Source of the DNA: Zanthoxylum bungeanum
Lineage: Eukaryota; Streptophyta; Magnoliopsida; Sapindales; Rutaceae
Direction: 5' to 3'
Assembly (NCBI GenBank): GCA_019454045.1
Contig: SKCR01007819.1
Coordinates: forward strand, 248,001-312,000
Length of the DNA stretch: 64,000 bases
Part shown: positions 8,191-20,612 of the stretch, piece by piece
Layout of the letters: each line of letters begins with the position of its first letter
Position numbering within the stretch: the stretch's first letter is position 1
Program-made: the position numbers and the translations under genes
The notes under the pieces: model-generated
Database searches by the model: none
What the model saw: only the letters and a program-made list of their open reading frames with translations
Told to the model about the DNA's origin: nothing

Positions 8191-9954
8191 AATGTACCCG
8201 GATTGCGACTTGTAGTCATCCTTGTCGGTTTGGAAACTTGCATCGGTATACCCAGATACCGCAAGTTCTCCTCCTCCATAAATTAAGAAAGCATCCTTAG
8301 TTCGTTTAAGATACTTAAGGATATTCTTAACTGCTATCCAGTGACCTTCACCTGGATCGGCCTGATAGCGACTGCACATGCTCAAAGCATATGAGACATC
8401 AGGTCGTGTACATATCATGGCATACATGATCGATCCGACTGCCGAGGCGAACGGTATCCGACTCATGTTGTCTCTCTCTTCCTGAGTCTTAGGACACATG
8501 TCCTTAGACAGAGAGGTACCACGTACCATTGGAACCAATCCCCTCTTGGATTGTTCCATGTTGAATCGCTTCAACACTTTATCAATGTATGTACTCTGGG
8601 AGAGTCCAAGCAGCTTTCTAGATCTATCCCGGTAGATCTTTATTCCAAGAATAAAGGCTGCTTCTCCCAGATCTTTCATGGAGAATTTTAATGAAAGCCA
8701 AGCTTTCACCGACGTTAGCATGGGAATGTCATTGCCTATAAGCAATACGTCGTCGACATAAAGGACAATAAAAGTAAGTGCTCTCCCACTAACCTTCTTG
8801 TATACACAAGGGTCATCTGCGTTTTGCACGAAATCATATTCTTTTATGATCTCATCAAAACGCTGATTCCATGACCGTGATGCTTGCTTCAATCCATAAA
8901 TGGATCGATTTAACTTACAAACCTTGTTTGCAAGTCTTGGTACGATAAAACCGTCAGGCTGTTGCATATAAACATCCTCCAAAAGGTTTCCGTTAAGGAA
9001 AGCGGTTTTAACGTCCATCTGCCATATCTCGTAATCGAAATATGCAGCTATTGCAAGCATTATCCGAATGGATTTAATCATGGCAACGGGTGAGAAGGTT
9101 TCGTCATAATCAATACCATATTGTTGACGATACCCCTTCGCTACAAGCCTAGCTTTGTACGTTTGTACGTTGCCATCCATGTCGGTCTTCTTCTTGAAGA
9201 TCCATCTGCATCCAATAGGCTTTACGCCTTCTGGTGCATCAACCAGTGTCCAAACTTGGTTGGCGTACATGGAATCCATCTCGGACTTCATGGCTTCTTG
9301 CCATAAAGCGGAATCGATATTTTGTATCGCTTCCTCATACGTAGCCGGCTCATTATCCTCAATAAGATTAATATCTACATGAGGTGAGATCAGGAACCCA
9401 TACCTCTCAGGTACTGTTCTGACTCTCTCCGACCTACGCGGTCCTTGTGTATGTGAAGTTTGTGGTACAGACTCATCCCGGACGGTCTGTTCTTGTTCCG
9501 TCGTTGATTCATTGCCAGGAACAGTATCACTACGATCTTCATCGAGTTCTACTTTCCTCCCACTCCCACTTACCACTGCATTTATAAAATCCTTCTCAAG
9601 AAAAAATGCTTGTAGAGCAACAAATACTTTGTTCTCTTGTGGGTGATAGAAGTAATATCCTTTGGTTTCCCTAGGATATCCTACGAAAAGGCATTTATCA
9701 GATTTGGGTTCAAGTTTGGTACCTTCCAAACGTTTAACATATGCCCAGCATCCCCAAATCTTCAGGAAAGAGAAACCTGGTTTCCTTCCTGTCCATATCT
9801 CATATGGAGTCTGTTCAACAGACTTCGACGGTACCTTATTCAAAATAAGTATAGCACTGTTTAATGCGTATCCCCAGAAGGATATTGGTAGCTCAGTGCG
9901 ACTCATCATTGACCTTACCATGTCTAACAAGGCGGTTTCTCCGTTCGGACACAC
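8161..9954 (-). pseudogene. copia-1 integrase C-terminal half and reverse transcriptase
   Basis: A 597-codon open frame on the - strand. Codons 1-130 are the end of the integrase (LLDMVRSMMSRTELPISFWG, then the TPYEIWTGRKP and GCWAYV motifs). A variable acidic linker follows, then a copia reverse transcriptase from about codon 240 with WIFKKKTDMDG, KARLVAKGY, QMDVKTAFLNG and the catalytic LYVDDVLLIGN, then PDVSYALSMCSRY and the start of RNase H (GYTDASFQTD). RT itself looks intact. The ATG at the start is internal; the true frame enters from the upstream integrase part through a frameshift at about 9935. Confidence 0.9.
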
Positions 9955-10885
9955 CGTTTAATTGCGGTGTTCCAGGAGGAGTCCACTGTGAAAGAATACC
10001 ATATTCTTTCAAGTAATCTTGAAACTCATAACTTAAGTATTCGCCACCACGGTCTGACCGTAATGTCTTAATACTCTTCCCTGTTTGTTTCTCCACTTCG
10101 TGTCGAAACTCTTTGAATTTCTCAAAAGTTTCCGACTTGTGTCTCATAAGATACACATAACCGTAACGAGATGCATCATCTGTGAAGGTTACGAAGTAGT
10201 GAAATCCACCTCTAGCCTGGCTAGACATGGGCCCGCATACGTCAGTATGAACGAGAGCCAACAGTTCTGTGGCACGTTCACCTTTACCGCTAAAAGGTGA
10301 TTTAGGCATTTTGCCTAAAAGACAAGATTCGCAGACGTCATATGAATTGGGATCAAATTCGTCCAAGTACCCACTCTTCGAAAGTGTGGATATGCGAGTC
10401 TTGTTGATGTGTCCTAGACGACAATGCCACATATAAGCTTCATCTTTTAGATTACTTCTTTTGAGCCTTTTGTTTGTCATTTTAGGAGATTCATTTATAT
10501 TCAAAATATAAAGACCGTTATTTGCAACAGCTGTGCAAATTTCTGCATCATTTTTATATAAATAACACCCAGTGTTTCTAAATACAAAAGTGTAACCCTG
10601 CTGGGTTAACAAGGATACAGATATAATATTCCTAGTTAAACTAGGTACAAAATAACAGTTCAAAAGTTTAAGTACATGCCCTGAGGGCAGTTCTAAAACA
10701 AAAGTCCCTACGGCCAAAACAGCAACAGGTGTTCCGTTTCCGACCCGTAGATCCATCTCCCCTGACGCCAACACCCTGCTATCCTGCAGATCCTGCACAT
10801 CAGTACAAATATGAGCACCACAACCAGAATCAAAAATCCAATTTTTAAAACTAGAAGTATTCATATTTATCTCAATAACAAACAT
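9893..10885 (-). pseudogene. copia-1 protease and integrase N-terminal half
   Basis: A 330-codon frame on the - strand. The protease active site is IFDSGCGAHIC (about residue 18), followed by the VPSLTRNIISVSLL segment. Next is the pre-integrase zinc domain MWHCRLGHINKTR...CESCLLGKMPKSPF, then the integrase core with the acidic triad in VHTDVCGPM, TLRSDRGGEY and GVSERRNR. After GVSERRNR two bases are missing relative to the usual RTLLDMVR wording, shifting the frame into the next ORF. It overlaps gag by 19 bp in another frame, so gag and pol of this copy are not one continuous frame. Confidence 0.88.
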
Positions 10886-11730
10886 ACCAGAGGCGATAGC
10901 CTTGCCAGCCTTGATATCCTCCCTCTGCCCTTGCCCATTCGGCAGTCACGTTTCCAGTGACCCCTCTTGCCGCAGTTGAGGCAGATGTCGCGAGATTTGT
11001 CCTTTGGCTTCCTAGAAGCCACTGTCAACTTGCCTTTGCCCTTGTTCTTGAACTTCTTCTTCCTCGCACCTCCAATTGCCTTGGGCCCAGCCCTTGGCGC
11101 ATGAGAGGTCGATGCATAATGCGCCTCGCGCTTGCTCCCCTTTAGGAGTTCCTTTTCGGACTCCTTCAGCACGGACAACAACTCTCCAAGAGTGTCGTCA
11201 GTGTCCATCAACTTATAGTTGATGATGATTTGTTTCCAAGTATCGGGTAGCGATTGTAATAGCATATCAATCGTCAGCTCTGCCTCCAAGACAATGCCCA
11301 TCTTGGCTAACTCATCTATGTCAGCGATCATTTGAGTCCCGTGGGCCTCAACTGATGCGCCGTCTGTCATCCGGGAGCGGAAGAGTTTCCTTACTAGCTC
11401 GTACCTCTCCATCCGCTTGTTGGTGCGGTGGAGATCACGCAATCTTGCCATCATGTTATAGGGATCCAAGTCCCTGTTCTGGCGTCTGAAATGCTGGGTC
11501 ATTGCAGCTAGCATAACTGACTGAGCTTGGTCACAATCGTCACTATGAGTCTTCCATAACTCTAGCTCCAGTGGCTCAGTGGGTTTAGGCGGGAGAGGTC
11601 TCTGAATAGTATACAGTACCCTCTCAGCCCCAAGCACTATCTTGAGGTTCATTTCCCAGTCGGCAAAGTTTGTCCCTTTGAAGACATTATCGCCCATGAT
11701 TATGTCGCGGACATTACCCTTGCCAGTCAT
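10867..11730 (-). CDS. copia-1 gag
   Basis: A 287-codon open frame on the - strand beginning MTGKGNVRDIIMGDNVFKG. The capsid-like (UBN2-type) part includes NFADWEMNLKIVLGAERVL and QSLPDTWKQIIINY. A Lys/Arg-rich linker (ARKKKFKNKGKGK) leads to one complete CCHC zinc knuckle, CLNCGKRGHWKRDC. The last 20 or so residues after the knuckle leave the expected frame, so the junction to protease is shifted. Gag would form the virus-like particle and bind RNA. It is the only ORF of this element without an internal lesion over its core. Confidence 0.85.
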   Translation of the reverse strand: MTGKGNVRDIIMGDNVFKGTNFADWEMNLKIVLGAERVLYTIQRPLPPKPTEPLELELWKTHSDDCDQAQSVMLAAMTQHFRRQNRDLDPYNMMARLRDLHRTNKRMERYELVRKLFRSRMTDGASVEAHGTQMIADIDELAKMGIVLEAELTIDMLLQSLPDTWKQIIINYKLMDTDDTLGELLSVLKESEKELLKGSKREAHYASTSHAPRAGPKAIGGARKKKFKNKGKGKLTVASRKPKDKSRDICLNCGKRGHWKRDCRMGKGRGRISRLARLSPLVCLLLR

Positions 11731-13944
11731 CTTGACAACTATAGTCCAACTATAAAGTCAACGATGTTATGGGTACAGTCAAACTGTTACAAGCAAAATA
11801 ACAATATATTAGTCCAACTAATTATTAAAATATTGACGAAATAATTTTGAAAGACGCGTAAGGCTAAGTATCTGAACGAAATAGCAAATTCAATAATAGC
11901 CTCCCACTATTTTCTTCAAGCCTCCCACTATTTTCTTCAAGTCTCTAACCCTCTGTAGAGAACTCGGGAAATCGAATTTCCTAGTGGGCTAGGATCCCGT
12001 TAAATAACACACAACCTTGACTTTGGCCAATAAAAGCTGTATGCTATTTAACTTAGGTAGATCTCTATGATCAATTGGATCTCATCCAATTCCTAGATCC
12101 GGTTAGGTGGACATCCAAGTCCGAAACATATGTATAATGTCAATGTATCCATTACATTTTCCTAACCCTATCCTCCGAATCATCTAGGCCTTGGCTTTGG
12201 CCAAAACAAAACTAATGATTCCAGTTAAGCGGGACCCATTGACGAGGAAAGTTTCGTAATCAATGTCATTGGACAAAAAGTGATCTTGACTTTGGCCAAT
12301 AAAAATCACGATTTGGACAAGACACCGATATGCAACAAAACTCTCATGATTCAAGTACATCCTTGATTGACAAAGGTCTTGACTTTGGTCAAAAACAAAC
12401 CAATGCCAACTTCGGATCTTGAACAAGAATCATTCAATGGAAGGATATTTGCTTAATATAAATTGAGGGATTTTTCGCGTAATTGGCAACCAATTTATTT
12501 ATCTTTGTTAGGTCTCATCATCATACACCCTTAAGCATGCTTCTAAAACATCATAAAGCGCGTAAAGTAAATTAATAGTGATATGCGGATGGATATATAA
12601 ACAACTTGTTCCTAGAACAAATCACTCCCTTTCCTCTCCCCGCTAGCACTATTCTACTCTTACCCAATTACATAATACAATAAGAGAAACCTCATTTACA
12701 TTGAGGGGAATTAGGTGAGAAGAGAATACAAAGAGATAAAGAGATAAGGCTGGACACGCAGGTCCAATTTATTAATTCCAAATTTACAATAATTTCTAAA
12801 ATTACCATTTCCCTTCTAATATCCATCCGATATACACTATTCATTCATCACATACATATATTTCAAACAAGACATGCTTTTACAACCAATCTAATCCAAT
12901 TAATTAGTCTATGTTTAAGTGATCATCCAATGTTCAAACAACGGTTTGATTTTGCGCGAGTCCAACTCGATTGAGAATAAGTACATAAGGTACGAATTCG
13001 CGAATTATATCGAACTACTTATTAAATCTAATTTAATTCGTATTCAATACTAATTCAATTATTTAATTCCAAATTAAATGTTTACACTTTTAATGTGCTT
13101 TAAAGACTTAGATTCTAAATCTAATCCTATTGGGTCTCAAAGCCCAACTAACATCCAATGTTAATTTAATTCAAGTCAAATGGGCTTTCAATTGATTTAT
13201 TAAGGCTTGGGCTTTGGTCAATGTGGGTCAAACCCAATTACCAAGCCCAAATAAGGAATCACCCTTAAATGCCATAAAACCAATTTTAAGCCCATAAGGC
13301 CCAATTAAATTTTTAAAGCCCATTATATTATATTTGGACTTAATGGAGTGATTTAGGCCCAAATTGGATCCAATCCTTTTGGCCCAAATCTACTTGGTCC
13401 ACCCAAGCCCATTATGCCCAAATACAATATTAAAAGCCCAATTCACCAATTAAGCCCATTAATTAAATTTTAATATTCCAAACATTAAAGTCCAATTAAT
13501 TAAAGTGTAAAACCAAGATTAATATATTAAACCAAATATTTCAAAAATACCCATTTAATTTATTAATCATCTATTGTTCAAAACATATGTCCAACATTAA
13601 TTTGAACAAAAATCAAGTCCATTTTCATGTCCATTATCATTCGGCCAAGTGAGAATTTTGTGTCGATTTGTTTTTCAATCCGATTGAATTACTAATCTAC
13701 GTCCCGTATACGTTTTAAGTCATCCAATGATCTTGTACACAAAAAATTCCAATACATCCAATGTTCATACCATTCGGCCAAGGTTACATTTTTGGGGAAA
13801 AATCATCCAATGCATTTTTCTCAAAATTGATTCCATATAACATTCTATATACATGTAAGCATACTCATCATAATCAAATTTCACAAGAACATGCTTCAAT
13901 CAATTTTACCCAAATTTTACCTAAAGTATTTCATGCTTAACCAT
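11731..13944 (-). other. copia-1 untranslated leader with repeated motifs
   Basis: About 2.2 kb between PBS and gag without a coding frame. It carries a 21-bp perfect tandem duplication (11900-11920 and 11921-11941). Four spaced copies of TTGACTTTGGCCAA or close variants begin near 12016, 12190, 12286 and 12379. From about 13120 to 13500 it has many GGCCCA/AAGCCC words. The same organisation recurs in the related - strand copia near 24970-26400. Confidence 0.6.
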
Positions 13945-13959
13945 GGCTCCATGATACCA
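13945..13959 (-). other. Primer-binding site of copia-1 (initiator tRNA-Met type)
   Basis: On the - strand the LTR end CCAACA, one base, then TGGTATCATGGAGCC. TGGTATCA is complementary to the 3' end of plant initiator tRNA-Met, as usual for copia. Confidence 0.85.
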
Positions 13960-13960
13960 T

Positions 13961-15872
13961 TGTTGGTTTCTATTATATGTCCCAAGGAAAGATTAAGCAT
14001 ATGAAATACAACAATGAATATATATTAAAAGATGAAGTATGGCGGAATCATACTTACAAAGCTTTTGTGATGAGAAGTGATGAAGAAAATCTTTGAATCT
14101 CCAAGCTTCAAGTTTCGGCCAAGGGAGGAAGAAGAGTTGAAGCTCCAAGCTTTGTGTATTCCAAGCTCTTTGATGGTTTCCTATCACACTCCTTTGATCC
14201 TTCAATGTGCTAGCAAATGGAGAAAAGAAAATCAAATCTTCTTTGCCCTAATGGAAGTCACGGCATTGTGAGAGAGAGAGGAGAGTTGTATGATCTTTGT
14301 TACAAAAATCAATTTATATTTATGCCATAATATTTATTAAATTAATAATAAACTTATGACACAAATCATGCAATGGCTTAGAGTGTCAAACACTCAAACT
14401 CCATGCAAAACCATTGAGTGTATTGTACACTATCACCATGCAATGTATTAACAATTAAATAATGCATATAATGACATGTGTCATGTGGGCCCCACACGTT
14501 TCCAAATGAAAGTGGGCCCACGTGCACTCACGCGTTCGGGTTCGATATTTCCGAAATACCGAACTTACGTCGCGACGTTAATTAAATCGAATTTAAATAA
14601 ATAATTGCGCCTAGGCGAAATTATTATTTACGTCGCTAACGAATTAATTCTAAATTAACTCGTTTGCCCGAATTAAAATCTAATTTTAATTTCGCGTCGA
14701 AATCGAATTTCGATTATTATATCGAATATAATAATTTTATCGATTAATTCTAAATTAATCGTTCTCTCTCTAATAAGGCACTTTATCCAAGATAAAGTTT
14801 CTCCGCAATTAATCCAAGATTAATTAAGTCCGAATCAAATATCATAGGTGAATCTTCAGGAAGCGACCCAAGAGATCTCCGGATATGTTGGCAGTAAATA
14901 CGGTCGTCGGATAATCCGAACACGTACGTACCTCGTACTACGTTCTTACCGATTCACAAGACAAGGTTGGCTTCTAGCAAAGCGCCATGCCTACCCAATT
15001 CTCCAGAAATATTCTTACTGGAATATTAGATCTATATCAAGCGTAGTATACCGTAGTATTGCGTACATCGATCCAGTATCGGACGATCACATGTTAGGCC
15101 TGGGGCTGGAAATGTGTCTGCCCCGTACGAAACATATATCGGACATCAAGCAACTAGTCTCTTTAAATCGGACAATCCTGACCTGGTCATATTGTCCCGA
15201 CGGTTGCAACCTTTTATAGAGTACTAGTTCTGTGTCCTGCGTGATCATCACCTCCATATGTCTGAAGTGATACTTCCATCTCGACATCACATCCAGTACA
15301 CTACGATTCTCGATAAACCCAGAAGAGGTGTACACAGAACCGGTTAAGGTCCCCAACCACCAAAACCAAAGTTTACCGATTGTCGCAAGTACTAGCGATG
15401 TAAGTCTCAGGTTAAGACCATATACACCTACCCTGATGCGGCCTCCCATAGACACGCAGACATACTACCAATGGGATTCCGCGGGGTCTATCCAGAGCGA
15501 AGCTGTTTTCCGTACCATCGGTAAAACACAACCTCCTATCGCACTTGCATAAGTATCCAATACTTAAATATATGAGAACTATGCCGTTGTGCCCTCACAA
15601 CGTGCACAAGCGCAATACTAGTCTATTCCGCATTATCGATGTCCGATCTCGATAATACTCCGACTAGGGATATTTAATGATTAAACCTTATGGATTGATA
15701 CTGTCTCATATCATCTCAATCCGGTATTAATCATATGGACTTTCGCCATTTATATATCAAAGTAAATAATATTACAAAACGGCAAAAGGCAATTTCATTA
15801 TCACATAGTTATTTTGTACAATAATACAATATCATTTACAAACAGTGACGCTATGGGACATAATGTCTAACA
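13961..15872 (-). repeat. 5' LTR of copia-1
   Basis: 1912 bp, TGTTGG...CTAACA on the + strand, pairing with 5836-7750. It would carry the promoter for the - strand element. Direct right flank is the TSD copy ATATT at 15873-15877. Confidence 0.9.
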
Positions 15873-17399
15873 ATATTATCACAAGTTTTATATATTAGTT
15901 TATGGGAGATATCTAAAATAGTAAATAGTAAAGTAATTCCTTTTACCTTAGCATTTTATTTTATTGTAATTTACTTTCAGTAATTTACTTTAAGGCTTTA
16001 CTATTTCACATTTTTTATTTTATGGCTTTTGACTTTTAAGTTTTTTACTAGCCCTAGCCAATGTGTCATGAACTAAGTTAGTTATCTAGGGTGTGATGAA
16101 TTTAATATCACCGGTTTATAAGGGTTGATTATAGTTTGGTAAATAAAGATTTATTTATTGAGTCTTATCTAATGTTTTTTTATTAAACTGGCCATTAATA
16201 AAATTGATTAGGTAAACTTAAATGACTAGACATAGAGATTTTAAGTTTTGAGACTTAGACTTAATAGCCCACGATCTTCCTTGAGGATAGATACCCTTTA
16301 ATAGATTTCCTTACAGGATAACATATACCTGTCGGGCGGGGGTAGCCATAATTGGAACTTAAACTTAATGATCCAGATAATGTGGTTACATAGACATATG
16401 GTTCATTGGGTTAAACTGGGATTTGTGTCTGACCATCGACAGAGGCTTTCACATAATTTAGTGTTTCCAGGTTAATAAATCAATATATTACCCACTTATA
16501 AGATAACCATTCATCTTTAAATAATGTTGGAAAGATTCACAACCCTAGAAGTTTTTTAATATTGAATTTTCTTAAACCTACTTTCAAACATTTTTTTATT
16601 GGTTTTTAAATTTAGAATCGTCACCATTTCAAATCAATCAAACAACCTGTTAGATACTAGTAATCATTTGACCTCATAAATTAATAACTTAGTATTAAGT
16701 TCCTCGTGGGATCAATACTTTTTATACTACTTGAACGATACGTGCGCTTTGCTTATACGCGTGTGTAAGCACCGGTCCATTGCGCTCATTCAAATATTTC
16801 TCAAATAAATTATTTATTAGTTGGACTATAGATTTATCGTATGTTTAAATTAAACAGTTGGACTGTATTCAAAAACTATTCATTTATAGTTGATTATAAT
16901 TGGATTAAGTAATCAATATATATTGGATTTAATTAATTATAGTTGATTTTATAATTGGATATAGTAATCAATATAATTGAATTTAACAAATTAAATTATA
17001 GTTGATTATATAGTTGGACTATAGTAATCATATAATAAAACAGTACCAAAATCGTTGATTAAATATTGGACTATTAGAATCAAGATAAATAGAAAAATTA
17101 GTGTTTAAAACATAATCCTGGGTGAAAAATGTTTTAAACGACTTTAATTTCAAATTGGGAATAAATTTCAGGATGGTCCTGGAACTAAGAAGTTGCTTTA
17201 ATTGATAAAATAACATCTTAGGCCTAAGCCCGGAGTTAGCAAATAGTAGAACATGATATTTGGAATATTCATGTGATGATAACTTTAGTGCTTAATCCTT
17301 TTGCTTTTTGCTAAATAGACTCCTTAATTTCTTAATCAGAACTAAGGATTAGATCCTTAAGTATAATTTGAAATTGAAAGATCTTCATAGATCTATTTT

Positions 17400-17720
17400 A
17401 GATTTTAGAAGTACTAAAATTACAATACATAACTCTTGGAGAGTTAATGGCTATACTCAATGAGTCACAGAAAAGTTTGCAATAAGGCAAGTAGCGCAAG
17501 GCGCACCTTACTTCGATATTCTAGAAGGCCAAGGCTTGGCCAAAGGCTTCTGGGATGTGAAAAAGGGCAAAGGCAAAATCATTATAATCTTCTGGGAAGA
17601 CAAAGGACATATCCCAAAATGTCTAGCTAAATTGTGGGAAACGGGGACACGGAAGCGTGACTGCCGTATGGACAAGGCAGACATGAAGGAATTGAAGAAC
17701 GTGCAAGGCTTTGACTTCAA
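17400..17720 (+). pseudogene. copia-2 gag remnant with degenerate zinc knuckle
   Basis: Text resembling the gag tail of copia-1: a KGKGK linker, the knuckle area degraded around ETGTRKRDCRM (near 17640-17670), and the run-in to protease. The open frame at 17536-17844 is a patchwork; it retains the RDCRM of the knuckle but not its first cysteines. Non-functional. Confidence 0.55.
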
Positions 17721-18970
17721 ATATGTTTTTCATAAAAGATGTTCGCTACTAGTATTAAAATTGGATTTTTTGATACTGAGTGTGGTATATAAATATGTAC
17801 TGGTGTGCAGAATCTACTATGAGCAGGATACTGACTTCAGTTGAGATTAATCTGCAAATTGAAAACGGGATGAAAGTCGTTGTTTTAACCGTAGATACCT
17901 AAGTTTAGGAACTACTCTTCGGGTGTGTACTTAAATTAGGAAACTATAAAATGTAACTAGTTTGACTATGAACATTATCTCTATATCAGAGTATAATCCG
18001 TTGTGGATATACCTTTATATTCTAGAACACTAAAGTGTTTCATTATATAAAGATGATATGAGATAAACACCATTAGATGTGAAAAACAGTATTTATATTT
18101 TGAATATAAATAAATCTCAAACATATAATATAACAAACAAATAGCTCAAACTGAATTAATCAGTTGAGACTTATATGTGGCATTGATGTCTGGGACACAA
18201 TTAAACAAGACTCGTATATCCACACTTTTGAAGAGTGGGTACTAGGACAAATTTGATTCTAATCAAATAAAGTCTAAGAATCTAGTTTATTAGGCAAAGT
18301 GCCTATAACACCTTTACTTGGTAAAAGTGCAAGTGCCACCGATCTGTTAGCCCTTATTCATAGTGAAGTAAGTGGGCCCATATCTAGCTAGGCTAGAGGT
18401 GGATATGAATGTTTATGACCTTTACGGATGTGGCATCACGTTATGGTTATGTGTTTCTTTTGAAACACAAATCGAAAACTTTTAGAGTTTCGACACGAAG
18501 TAGACAAACAGATCGGCTAAAGTATTAAAAACCATCACGGTTAGACCATGATGAAAATACTTAAGCAATAAGTTTCTCATATACTTGAAAGAGTATAGTA
18601 TTCTTTCAATGAGGACTCCTCCCGGAACACGTCAATTTGACGGTGTGTCCGAACTGAGAAACCAAATTTTGTTGGACATGATAAGGTTAATCATGAGTCG
18701 CTCTGAGCTACCATTTCCTTCAACGGATACGCATGAACAGTGCAGAACTTATTTTGAATAAGGTTCCATAAAATTTGTTTGACAGACTTCATATTGGATA
18801 TGAACAGGAAAGAAGCTAGGTTTTCTCATTCCTGGTGATTTGGGAATGCTAGGCATATGTTTGGATGATACCAAACTAGAACCCAAATTGGATAAATGCC
18901 TAAATTGTAGGTTATCCTAGGGAAACCATAAGTATAGTACTTATATATCTCACAAGAGAACAATGTAATT
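17720..18970 (+). pseudogene. copia-2 protease and integrase remnants
   Basis: Recognisable by alignment with copia-1: protease near 17740-17950, the pre-integrase zinc region near 18170-18330, then the integrase core region around 18350-18680 (AARGGXH-like wording at the stretch GGCTAGAGGTGGATATGA; the GTGTCCGAACTGAGAAACC segment corresponds to VSERRNR). Broken by many stops. The C-terminal integrase follows to about 18970. Confidence 0.6.
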
Positions 18971-19179
18971 GTTGCTCTCCATACGATTTTCCTAAGAGGA
19001 ATACCGATAAGCAGTGGTAAGTGGGAGGATAGTAAAACTCGATGAAAATCGGAGTAATACTATTCTAGGCACCGATTCCTAATGGAACACAAATAGTTCA
19101 TCAAAGATGAAACTATACCAGTAATCTTCGAATACACAAGAACCGCGTAAGTCGGAGAGAGTCAGAATACAACCTGGGG

Positions 19180-20610
19180 TATGGGTTTCTGATCTCACCT
19201 CATAAAGATGACAATCTTTTTGAGGAACATGAACCTACTACGTATGAGGAAGTGATACAAGGTATCGACTCCCTATTATGGCAAAGTGCCATGAATCCGA
19301 AATGGATTCCATGTATACTAACTATGTTTGGACACTAGTTACTGTACCGCAAGGCATTGTGCCTGTTTGTACTATATAAGTCTTCAAAGAAGACATACAT
19401 GGAAGGCAACATACCAACATACAAAGCTAGGCTTGTAGCGGAAAGGTATCGTTATCAACATTGTGTCGATTACGACGAAACATTTTACTTGTTGCCACGA
19501 TAAATCCATTTGGATAATGCTTGCTAATGCTGCATCTTTCATTTATGAAATATGACAGCTGAACGGGAAAATCATTTTCCTTAAATGGAAACCTTTTGGA
19601 GGATGTTTACAACATCCTGATGGTTTTGTCGTACAATAACTAGCAAACAAGGTTTGCAGGTTAATCGATCCATGGATGGATTGAAGCAAGCATTGGGTTC
19701 TTGGAACTATCGTTTTGATGTAATCATAATGGTGTATGATTTAATTCGAAACGAAAAATGATTCTTGTATATAAGAAGGTTAGTGGGAGCGCACTGACAG
19801 TGAATGTCTTAAATAATAATGATATATCATTTCTTGGAAATGATATTCCCATAACAATAATCGGTGAAAGCATGACTTTCATGAAAATTCTCCGTAGAAT
19901 TCTTGGGAGAAACAACCTTTATTCTAGGAATAAAGATCTACTGGGATAGATTTAAAGTTGTTGATACTCTCCGAGAAATCGTATATTGAAAAATATATGT
20001 GACCTGGTGTCTCATACGCTTTGAGCATATGGAGTCACAATCGGGCCAATCCAAGTGATAGTCATTGGATTGATGTTAAGAACATCCTTGAGTATCTTAA
20101 AGAACTAAGGATGATGTCTTATACTATGGAGAAGGAGAACTTGAAGTGACTGGGTTCACTGCTGCAAGTTTCCTAACCGAATAAAATGACTATAAGTCGC
20201 AAATGGTACTATAAAGTTTGAATAACGGAACAGTGAGTTGGAAATCTTCCAAGCAAGATACTGTTACCAAATAAACAATAAAAACGGGTTATTGCTGCAG
20301 CTGAGGTAGCAATAGAAGCCTTCTGGATTGATAATAATCTAATTAGATTAGATGTAGTTCTGTTAGCAGCTTAGCTAGGCTACAGCGCAGGCTAAAGAAT
20401 TAATGGTCTCATCAACGATCCAGATAAATACTTCAGATATTCATATGCTTCATTCGGATCATATATCGTGGCGATATGATGATCGAATAAATTTCATCAG
20501 ATGATAGTCATGCAAATCCGCTGACGAAAGCCTTTCCTCAACAGTTTAAGCGAACCGTACATAGTTCGGGTGTAGAACACTTGAGTGACTGGCTATAGGT
20601 CAAGTGGGAG
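19180..20610 (+). pseudogene. copia-2 reverse transcriptase and RNase H remnants
   Basis: RT from about 19380 is identifiable by order and wording. The catalytic YVDD is lost (text near 19800 reads VLNNNDISFLGNDIP), while VYKKVSGSAL before it is kept. RNase H ends near 20595 with PLTKAFPQQFKRTVHSSG and LSDWL, in frame over the last 30 codons only. Multiple stops and shifts throughout. Confidence 0.65.
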
Positions 20611-20612
20611 AT
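20601..20612 (+). other. Polypurine tract of copia-2
   Basis: CAAGTGGGAGAT immediately upstream of the LTR start TGTTGGAC; the same motif as copia-1. Confidence 0.8.

Larger units (their letters stand above)
5836..15872 (-). mobile_element. Complete Ty1/copia element (copia-1), inserted in the Athila LTR
   Basis: A 10.0-kb element on the - strand bounded by a 5-bp TSD (ATATT). Order on the - strand: 5' LTR (15872-13961), iMet primer-binding site, a leader of about 2.2 kb, gag, protease, integrase, RT, RNase H, polypurine tract, 3' LTR (7750-5836). The pol order integrase-before-RT defines Ty1/copia. LTRs near 1.9 kb and RT wording such as IWQMDVKTAFLNGNL point to the Angela/TAR/Tork side, which I cannot settle by eye. 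Coding lesions are few: one frameshift in integrase, and one frameshift plus one stop in RNase H. It is the youngest layer of the nest on its left side. Confidence 0.9.
1..16790 (+). mobile_element. Athila-type Ty3/gypsy element, internally deleted, left end outside the window
   Basis: LTR retrotransposon of the Athila type, read on the + strand. In order it shows a gag C-terminal part, aspartic protease, integrase C-terminal tail, two accessory ORFs, a hairpin with a polypurine tract, and a 3' LTR. The gag signature NNPYSNTYNPGW and the protease signature ALCDLGASVNLM are what I recognise as Athila-like. Reverse transcriptase, RNase H and the integrase core are missing, so the copy cannot be autonomous. 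A complete copia element is inserted in its 3' LTR (5836-15872). The right end is placed near 16788-16792, after an Athila-like LTR tail rich in GCGC; the 5' LTR is not in the window, so neither the exact end nor the TSD can be confirmed. The element seems to have inserted into the leader of the + strand copia that follows. Confidence 0.75.
4701..16790 (+). mobile_element. 3' LTR of the Athila element, interrupted by a copia insertion
   Basis: Left part 4701-5835, right part 15878 to about 16790, together roughly 2.05 kb once the copia and one TSD copy are removed. The left part has CG-rich palindromes, a G-box array, a TATA box and degenerate TACCGCC repeats. The right part is AT-rich and ends in a GCGC-rich tail. 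The start could be 4694, 4696 or 4701; 4701 is chosen by comparison with the solo LTR at 52357-53656. No gene lies in either part. Confidence 0.65.
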
